Assembly: GCA_021805865.1 (NCBI GenBank) | Contig: JAJZDX010000024.1 | Coordinates: forward strand, 1 to 56,053 | Direction of reading: 5' to 3' | From: Pseudomonadota bacterium | Lineage (GTDB): Bacteria > Pseudomonadota > Gammaproteobacteria > Steroidobacterales > Steroidobacteraceae | Length of the DNA stretch: 56,053 nucleotides | In this document: positions 43,601-53,213 of the stretch, piece after piece | How positions within the stretch are numbered: position 1 is the stretch's first letter | Layout: each line of letters opens with the position of its first letter | Notes under the pieces: generated by a model | The model's database searches: none | What the model was told of the DNA's origin: nothing | What the model saw: only the letters and a program-made list of their open reading frames with translations | Made by a program: the position numbers and the translations under genes

Positions 43601-44070
43601 GGCGCGGGGCGGCGGCGGGCTCGCAGGCGATGCTGCGGCAGTTCGAGCGCGCGCGGCGCATTCGCGAGGTGTTCTTCGGGTCCGGCTCCTCCCTGCCTCA
43701 GGTGCGCTTCAGCCTTCTGGCCGACACACTCGATCCGACCGTCACGAGCTTTCGCCTGAACGTCGATGGACAGCGGTTCAAGTATCAGCATGGGCCCGTG
43801 CAGAGCTTCTCCATGAAGTGGCCCGGCACCCTCGGGGAGGCCTCCTACGAGTTCACTTCCCCGGCGGGAGCCATCCCGGGACCCGCCCTGCAGGGTCCCT
43901 GGGCGTGGTTCCGGCTGCTCGGCCGGGCGCGCGTCGCGCCGCTCTCGGGAACGCGGTACCGCGCGAGTTTCCACGCGGGCGGCAAGTCGATGAGCGTTTT
44001 CCTCGAGGCCGATTCCATCCGCAACCCCTTCGGGCAGGACCCCGCGGTGGGGTTCAACTGCCAACCGTAG
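40615..44070 (+). CDS. tssM: T6SS inner-membrane protein TssM (IcmF)
   Basis: 1151 residues from a GTG at 40615. Two N-terminal transmembrane helices (about 8-30 and 41-57) precede a cytoplasmic NTPase-like domain with Walker A 'GPPGAGKTT' (about 125-133) and Walker B-like 'AILLDTAGRF'. A third transmembrane helix lies near 442-462 ('IACLAVLALLLSWMVVSY'), then the large periplasmic IcmF-related and DUF1215-type region up to 'LGRARVAPLSGTRYRASFHAGGKSMSVFLEADSIRNPF'. It bridges TssL to TssJ. The Walker A motif is intact, so ATP/GTP binding is plausible. Confidence 0.97.
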   Translation: MIKLLKSRVFLVTLGLALLALILWFAGPYFAFAGHAPLASVTERLLAILILAVGYAVYVQLRQLKGARASGQLGAQVAGEEGAAAVGADAAQLRKRFEEAIEALKRSRKKGAATLYDLPWYIIIGPPGAGKTTLLVNSGLNFPLAQKFGKEAVRGVGGTRNCDWWFTDEAILLDTAGRFTTQDSNAKADASGWSAFLQLLRKFRAHQPINGVIVAVSATDLITLNEREREQQIGAIRSRLDELGRELRIEVPVYVLVTKCDLIAGFSEFFEELDPAARAQVWGMTFPIESTESGQAAGLFAAEFDGLAERLRERMLARMDGERDPRRRTSVLAFPQQMSALQPALDDLLQRVFTSSGFDRPVLLRGVYFTSGTQEGTPIDRMLGAIARTFGVTGAIAPPAAGRGKAYFIETLLKGVIFPESGLAGVNRGLRARMIAARSGAYIACLAVLALLLSWMVVSYDANAAYLAGVLSATRSFERVKAPAGSSVAAVLPRLDALQRLTARAEQYRGKVPWYMRAGLYRGGDIGEEARDAYTRELNAKLVPALAARFERMLQASVASPDRLYAYLKGYLMLGSASHRESGYLRYLAQVLWREMYPQDTTTANDLDRQFDQLLAEDRLSSIPLDAQAVAQARIALRSASLPVLIYDQLKLRYLNDPRHALRLDLKIGTGASVLVRRSGEPLSQPVPALYTRAVFEHVNSQSRYQLVESFLKDSWVFGSEVPDLRASGTLAYQVMSLYESDYLEYWKSLVKDVGIRYSGSPQQFIDTLGILSSPASPLKGFLRVVAHNTDLVQPPAPAPAGAPGALAAAKLDTLKKIIGPGPQGAPPPGARVSAYFAPLRQLVQGPPGQAPIDQMLAALNQQYQRLLTTGSGVGQQSALDPQVQAAMRGARQSLSLMAQQLPAPLGNLVAQVAVRTASIVSSEASGELTRLYDAQVVRQCAELVGGRFPLDPSSATDAALGDFAHVFGPGGVFDSFFRKHLAALVDTSRSPWRWRRGAAAGSQAMLRQFERARRIREVFFGSGSSLPQVRFSLLADTLDPTVTSFRLNVDGQRFKYQHGPVQSFSMKWPGTLGEASYEFTSPAGAIPGPALQGPWAWFRLLGRARVAPLSGTRYRASFHAGGKSMSVFLEADSIRNPFGQDPAVGFNCQP

Positions 44071-44077
44071 ACGGGGT

Positions 44078-45634
44078 ATGGTCGCGGCACTCGAGAGCGG
44101 GTTCTACGGGAAGCTTCCCTGCAGGGGGGATTTCATGCAGCGGCGCGTCCCGCAGGGGTTCGTGGACGCCTGGGACGCATGGCTACAGGAAGGCCTGCAC
44201 GCGAGCCGCGAACAGCTCGGGTCACAGTGGCTCGAGGTGTATCTGACGAGCCCGGTGTGGCGCTTCGTGCTCGCCGAGGGCATCTGCGGCGAGAGCGCCT
44301 ATGCCGGGGTGATGCTGCCGAGCGTCGATCGCGTGGGACGGTACTTCCCGCTCACCCTGGTCTCGCCGCTCGAGGTCGGCAGCTGTCTTCTCGAGGCCGC
44401 GTGCGGGGCCGGCCGGGCCTGGTTCGACGCCGCCGAGTCCCTGGCGCGCAAGGCGCTCGAGGCGGGCGATCTTGACTTCGAGGCGTTCGACGCCGAGGTC
44501 GAGGCGCTTGCGGCACTGATCGATCGCGCAGACCTCGAGACATCCAATCGGCTGATGCAGCGCATCGCGCACTCCGGTTTCCCTGGGGGCGCCGCGGCGT
44601 GGCACATCGGCATGCTCGCGGAAACACCCCAGCGGGCCGCGAACGCCCTCGCATCGATCGAGCTTCAGAGAGCCTTCAGACCCTGTGCCCTGTGGTGGAC
44701 GCAGGGCGCCGAGGCTCTCGAGCCCGGCTGGCTCCTCACGAGCGGACTGCCTGCGCCCGCGAGCTTCGTGGCGCTGCTCTCGGGGCAATGGAGCGAGGCC
44801 GGTTGCACGAGCGTTGAGCTCCCCGAGCGCCCGCCGCAGCAGGAAGTGACGGAGGCTCGGCCGAGCCTCGAGCGGGCGCGGCATCCGCCCGCGCTGCGGA
44901 TCGCTGCCGCGCATCCTGCACTGTGCCACGGACCCGGCGCCTCCGCGGAGCCTCGGTTCGTGCTCCGGCCCGAGATCGGGCTGTGGGGTGTCGTCATGGC
45001 CGTGGACGGCGCCGACTCGGGCGCTCGCGCGGACCTCCTCAGCGATGTCGCCCACGATCTGGCGCCGCAGGCGACGCTCACCGCGCAGGTCGAGTCGGCG
45101 CGCCGGGCGCTGCACAGGGCGCTCGGCGCGCGTCCGGGCGCGGCTTGGGGGGCGAACGCCGCGGTCGCAGCCGTATTCCTGCTGGCGCAGGGGTGCGAGT
45201 GTGCGCTGCTCTGCAGCGGCGCCGTACGGGCCGTCAGAATCCGCCGCGGCACGGCGACTCAACTCCTCGGCACCGAGCCGATGAGCCCGCCGCAGGCAAT
45301 CCCGAGCGATCCGATGGAGACAGGGGGCGCCGAGGGCGCTCTGCTGGCGCTGCTCGCCGCGCCGGCGCGGGCGGAACCGGGCGTTGACCTGCGCTACGAG
45401 CCCCTGGAAGCGGGTGACCTGTGGGTGCTCGGCACGGATCAGGCGATTGCGCAGGCGCTCACCGGGCGGCTCCCGGGCGAGTGGCCGCCCGAGGCCGATC
45501 CGCCGGACGGCACGGTCAGCGTGGATGAGGCGCTCGCCGCCTTGCTGGCGCGCCATTCGCCGCCCGCAGGAGCCGCCGGGGCGAGCCCGCTGATGCTGCT
45601 CGCGGCCCGAGTCGCGGCGTGCGACGCCGGCTGA
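44078..45634 (+). CDS. tagF: TagF fused to a degenerate PP2C-like domain
   Basis: 518 residues, about twice the size of TagF alone. Residues about 6-235 are the TagF domain: 'SGFYGKLPCRGDFMQRRVPQGFVDAWDAWLQ', 'CGESAYAGVMLPSVDRVGRYFPLTLV'. From residue 297 the sequence follows the PP2C phosphatase layout without its catalytic residues. 'RPEIGLWGVVMAVDGADSG' stands where LWAVADGMGGH is expected, 'LLCSGAVRAVRIRRG' replaces the GDSR loop, and 'DLWVLGTDQAIAQAL' replaces the SDGL loop. There is no RxxNED metal motif. TagF is a posttranslational repressor of T6SS. TagF-PppA fusions are known in other proteobacteria, but here the phosphatase part looks dead and an intact PppA follows 22 bases downstream. 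Confidence 0.88.
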   Translation: MVAALESGFYGKLPCRGDFMQRRVPQGFVDAWDAWLQEGLHASREQLGSQWLEVYLTSPVWRFVLAEGICGESAYAGVMLPSVDRVGRYFPLTLVSPLEVGSCLLEAACGAGRAWFDAAESLARKALEAGDLDFEAFDAEVEALAALIDRADLETSNRLMQRIAHSGFPGGAAAWHIGMLAETPQRAANALASIELQRAFRPCALWWTQGAEALEPGWLLTSGLPAPASFVALLSGQWSEAGCTSVELPERPPQQEVTEARPSLERARHPPALRIAAAHPALCHGPGASAEPRFVLRPEIGLWGVVMAVDGADSGARADLLSDVAHDLAPQATLTAQVESARRALHRALGARPGAAWGANAAVAAVFLLAQGCECALLCSGAVRAVRIRRGTATQLLGTEPMSPPQAIPSDPMETGGAEGALLALLAAPARAEPGVDLRYEPLEAGDLWVLGTDQAIAQALTGRLPGEWPPEADPPDGTVSVDEALAALLARHSPPAGAAGASPLMLLAARVAACDAG

Positions 45635-45656
45635 GTCAGGAGACCGGCACTAGGGT

Positions 45657-46393
45657 ATGTCCGGGCAGAGCGCGACCACAGCCTTCACATGGCGCTCGGC
45701 GTCGTTCACCTCGCAGGGCAATGTGAGGGGGCACAACGAGGATGCGGTGCTCGAGCTGCCCGCGGCCGGATTGTGGGCCGTCGCCGACGGCATGGGAGGC
45801 CACAATGCCGGGGATGTGGCGAGCCGGATGATCGTCGAGGCGCTCTGCGAGGTCCCCCGGCGCGAGCGCCTGAGCGAGCTTGTGGATGACGCGGAAGACC
45901 GCGTGCAGCTCGTCAACGAGCGCCTCTATCGCAAGTCGCTTGCCGAGGGCGGCCTGTGCGGCAGCACCGTTGCCGTGCTGCTCGCGTTCGACGGCTACTG
46001 TCTCAGCCTCTGGGCCGGAGACAGCCGGATCTATCGCTCCCGCGCGGGCACGCTGAGCTGCGTCACGCGCGATCACAGCGAAGCGCAGGCGATGCTGGAG
46101 GAGGGCATCCTCGATGCCGCCGAGGCGGGCCGGCACAGCGCACAGAACATCATCACCCGCGCCGTCGGGGGGGCGGAGGCGCTCTACCTCGATCTCGAGT
46201 TGCGCCGGCTCGAGCATCGGGATCGTTACCTCATCTGCAGCGACGGCCTCTACAAGGAGGTCGCCGAAGATCGGCTCCGCGCTCTTCTCGCGGCGAACGA
46301 CCCGGAGGGCGCCTGCCGCTCGCTCCTGAGGGAGGCGCTGGCCGGGGTGTGCAATGACAACGTGTCGGCCGTCGTGATCGAGTTCTCGCGCAC

Positions 46394-46397
<4 letters not shown>
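45657..46397 (+). CDS. pppA: T6SS Ser/Thr phosphatase PppA (PP2C family)
   Basis: 246 residues, a complete PP2C phosphatase: 'SQGNVRGHNEDAVLEL' (metal Asp), 'GLWAVADGMGGHNAGDVAS', 'CGSTVAVLLAFDG', 'LWAGDSRIYRSRAG', 'VTRDHSEAQ', 'LICSDGLYKEV' and 'CNDNVSAVVIEF'. All metal-binding Asp positions are present, so it should be active. It opposes PpkA by dephosphorylating Fha/TagH. The stop overlaps the ppkA start by 4 bases (ATGA), coupling the antagonistic pair. Confidence 0.95.
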
Positions 46398-50479
<4,082 letters not shown>

Positions 50480-50497
50480 GGCGGCGGCGCGGCTGTT

Positions 50498-51178
50498 ATG
50501 ACAGCGGACATCGGTGACAGCCTGCGTGCGCTCGTGCGCGATCATCTCGAGGGCCGCCTGAGCCGGCAGGCCTATCGCAGGCGGCGCGCGCAGCTGCTTG
50601 ATGGCTTGCCCGCCTGCACCGACACGACCCGGCCCCGGGCGGTGACGGAATTTGAGATCACGACCCAGCCGCGCACGGTGCTAGCGCAGCTCAACGCAGA
50701 TCCGCCCGCGCCGCGGGCCCGCAACAAGGCGGGCAGGGGGCCAATCGCCGCCCTGACGGTGCTTGTCCTTGCCCTGGCGGTCGCCGTGGTGCTTCTCGTA
50801 TGGTCTGAGATCGAGGCGAGCGCACCGCAACGCGCTCCGGCGGCAGCGAGCGGCGCGGCGAGCTCGCGCAAGAGCGCCGATCCGATTCGCGCGCTCCTGC
50901 AGCCGCTGCGCCAGGACACCCACTGGAGCGATGCTCGACTGCTTGCGATCAATGCTGCGCTCCTGCGGATCGGCCCGGCGAGGATCGCGGCCGCTCGCAA
51001 CCGCGACTGGTTCAACGCCGTCGTGGACAGGGTGCGCACTCGGCTGAGGCAGCGGCAGGCTCTCGCCGCCGCACCGCTCACCCCCCGGACGAGCCCGCTC
51101 GCGGCGCTTGCGAGAACGCTCGGAATCCCTCTCGCCTCCCCCGAAGCGAGCGCCCCCGCGGCGAGCAAATCCGACTGA
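50498..51178 (+). CDS. Single-pass membrane protein linked to the T6SS switch, unknown function
   Basis: 226 residues, 18 bases after ppkA and so part of the same operon. The N-terminal cytoplasmic part (1-85) is basic, with 'YRRRRAQLLDGL' and 'TEFEITTQPRT'. One transmembrane helix lies at about 88-107 ('LTVLVLALAVAVVLLVW'). The periplasmic part is helical: 'DPIRALLQPLRQDTHWSDARLLAINAALLRIG' and 'WFNAVVDRVRTRLRQRQAL'. Similar helical segments occur in the periplasmic part of the neighbouring kinase, so it could be a signalling or sensor partner. I recognise no family. Confidence 0.78.
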   Translation: MTADIGDSLRALVRDHLEGRLSRQAYRRRRAQLLDGLPACTDTTRPRAVTEFEITTQPRTVLAQLNADPPAPRARNKAGRGPIAALTVLVLALAVAVVLLVWSEIEASAPQRAPAAASGAASSRKSADPIRALLQPLRQDTHWSDARLLAINAALLRIGPARIAAARNRDWFNAVVDRVRTRLRQRQALAAAPLTPRTSPLAALARTLGIPLASPEASAPAASKSD

Positions 51179-51311
51179 ATCCGCCTTCGGCTCGACTTCG
51201 CAGGTCGCTTGCAAAGCGCAGGGGGAGCGGCTACCGTAAAGTGGCTCAGGTCGAGCAAAAGCCACAGCAGCCTTCGCGGGGTATTCGAGGCTGCGGCAAG
51301 AACACAAATGG

Positions 51312-51344
51312 CGGACCGGTCACCGCTCTTCAAAATCCGGTCCG
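51312..51344 (+). promoter_or_regulatory. 8-bp inverted repeat upstream of tpsB
   Basis: CGGACCGG (51312-51319) and CCGGTCCG (51337-51344) are exact reverse complements around a 17-base spacer with an AT-rich side (CAAAAT), 35 bases before the tpsB start. It could be an operator or a leader hairpin. There is no clear -10/-35 pair around it. Confidence 0.3.
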
Positions 51345-51378
51345 TGGAGCGCGTCGCGTGCGTCTCGGCAAGCCTTCG

Positions 51379-53163
51379 ATGGGAAGCAGCAAGGGTTTAC
51401 TTCTCTACGCGATCTGTCTCGCAGCCGGCATCGGGCCGATCGCCCGGGCGCAATCGGCGCCGGTGAATCCGCCCGGTGGAGTGTTGCCGCCGACCCCGCA
51501 GAGCAGGCTCCCCCTGCCCCTGGCCGCCGCCCCGTCATGGGTCATTCCCGGCGTCAACGAGCGGCCGTTCGGCCTCACTCAGGGACCGAAGATCCTCGTC
51601 AAGGCGTTTCACCTGGTGGGCGCCGTGGATCTGCCGCGCTACGGCATCCGGGTCTCCCAGGCGCGGCGGATCCTGAGCGAGGCGCTCGCGAGGGAGCCCG
51701 CGCAGGGCTACGCGATCAACCAGCTGCAGGCGATCGCCGAGGAAGTGGCGGACTATTACCACGCCAAGGGGCTCGTGCTGGCGCAGGCCTTCGTGCCCGC
51801 GCAGACCGTTCGAGACGGCACGGTCACCGTCGAGGTCCTGCCCGCGACGCTCGGCACCGTACGGGTGGTCGGGAACGAGTGGTATTCGGCCCGGACCCTG
51901 ACCCGGCCCTTCCGGGGTCTGATCGGCCGCCCGCTCGAGAAGGATGCCATCGAGTCGGCGCTCCTCACCGTGAACAACTATCCCGGCGTGAGCGCATTCG
52001 GTCTGCTCGCGGCAGGGCGCGAGCTCGGCACCACCGACATGACGCTGCGCGTGCAGCGCCTGAGGCGGGTGCAGGGCGTGGTTTCCGTCGACAACGAGGG
52101 GGTGGCGGTCTCGGGCAGGTATCGCACGCAGGTCGGTCTCACCGTGAACGACCCGTTCGGCCTCGCCGACAAGCTGCAGTTCTCCGGCATGTACGAGTTC
52201 AACCCGTCACACAGCTCCGAGCACGGCGTCTACGGCGGCGCGGCGTACACCGTGCCGATCTTCACACCGCGTGACTTCCTCGAGCTCTCGTACTACACGA
52301 ACGCCTACGTGATCGGTGGACTCACCGGAAGCCTGCGCCTGATTCACCCCACGGGCCACTCCTCGATCGCCGAGGTGGGCTACCGCCACGATTTCGCGCC
52401 GAGCCGACTCGGCACGGCCAGCCTCGCCGTCGCCTTCGACGTGAAGCGCGCGAGCTTCTCCGCGAGCGGCGCGAAGCTCTTCCAGGACAACCTGAGCACG
52501 GTGCGGGTCGATTTCAACTGGACCCGCATCGATACGCGCTTCCATGGCGTCAATCAGTTGCTGCTGTCCTACGTCCACGGCTTCAAGAACCTGCTGAGCT
52601 CCCTCGGCAACTACTCGCCAATGGCGAGCCCCAACGCGAGCCGGTACGGCGCGACGGGCGAGTTCAACAAAGGGGCCATCTCGCTGCAGCGCCTGCAACG
52701 CATCTCCTCCAGCGTGTCGTTGCTGCTGCACGTGCAGGGCCAGGAGACCAATGACCCGCTCGTCTCGCTCGAGCAGCTCTCGCTGTCCGGACCGGACGCC
52801 GTGCGCGCCTACCCGGTCGCCGATGTGCTGGTCGACAAGGGAGTCATCGGCACCGCGGAGCTGATCGTCGGCGCGCCCGGATTCGCGAGCCGCCCGGCCT
52901 TCCGCGGCCGCACCTGGGGGCAGGAGCTGCAGCTCTCGCTGTTCGTCGACTACGGGGCGGGGTGGCTGAACGATTTCTCGACGTCCGTGCCCGAGCCCGC
53001 CAGCTCCCGCTACGTCCACCTTGGGGGCTGGGGAGGGGCGGTGCAGTTCAACGTACCCGATCGGGTGTTCGCGCGGATCGATGTGGCGACCCCGATCACC
53101 GCGAGGCTGGCGGGCACCGGGGGCGGTCCCCAGTACTTCTTCAGAGTGGGCGTGAGCTTCTAG
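51379..53163 (+). CDS. Two-partner secretion transporter TpsB (ShlB/FhaC/HecB family)
   Basis: 594 residues from the ATG at 51379, which gives a clean signal peptide (MGSSKGLLLYAICLAAGIGPIARA). The frame opens earlier at 51241, but that start would bury the signal peptide. A Pro-rich linker leads to POTRA domains (about 72-225: 'ILVKAFHLVGAVDL', 'GYAINQLQAIAEEVADYYHAKGLVLAQAFVPAQTVRDGTVTVEVLPATLGTVRV') and a 16-strand barrel with the family motif 'GPDAVRAYPVADVLVDKGVIGTAEL'. The usual VRGY/F of the L6 loop is VRAY. It exports the TpsA protein encoded 50 bases downstream across the outer membrane. Confidence 0.93.
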   Translation: MGSSKGLLLYAICLAAGIGPIARAQSAPVNPPGGVLPPTPQSRLPLPLAAAPSWVIPGVNERPFGLTQGPKILVKAFHLVGAVDLPRYGIRVSQARRILSEALAREPAQGYAINQLQAIAEEVADYYHAKGLVLAQAFVPAQTVRDGTVTVEVLPATLGTVRVVGNEWYSARTLTRPFRGLIGRPLEKDAIESALLTVNNYPGVSAFGLLAAGRELGTTDMTLRVQRLRRVQGVVSVDNEGVAVSGRYRTQVGLTVNDPFGLADKLQFSGMYEFNPSHSSEHGVYGGAAYTVPIFTPRDFLELSYYTNAYVIGGLTGSLRLIHPTGHSSIAEVGYRHDFAPSRLGTASLAVAFDVKRASFSASGAKLFQDNLSTVRVDFNWTRIDTRFHGVNQLLLSYVHGFKNLLSSLGNYSPMASPNASRYGATGEFNKGAISLQRLQRISSSVSLLLHVQGQETNDPLVSLEQLSLSGPDAVRAYPVADVLVDKGVIGTAELIVGAPGFASRPAFRGRTWGQELQLSLFVDYGAGWLNDFSTSVPEPASSRYVHLGGWGGAVQFNVPDRVFARIDVATPITARLAGTGGGPQYFFRVGVSF

Positions 53164-53213
53164 CGCGACGCGAAGCCCGGCGCGGCGGCGCGGCCGGCGG
53201 GCGTGGAGTGAAC

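Noticed and set aside
44078..45634. Reading the TagF C-terminal half as an active phosphatase (true TagF-PppA fusion)
   Set aside because: The metal-binding and GDSR/SDGL motifs are absent, and a complete PP2C is encoded immediately downstream.
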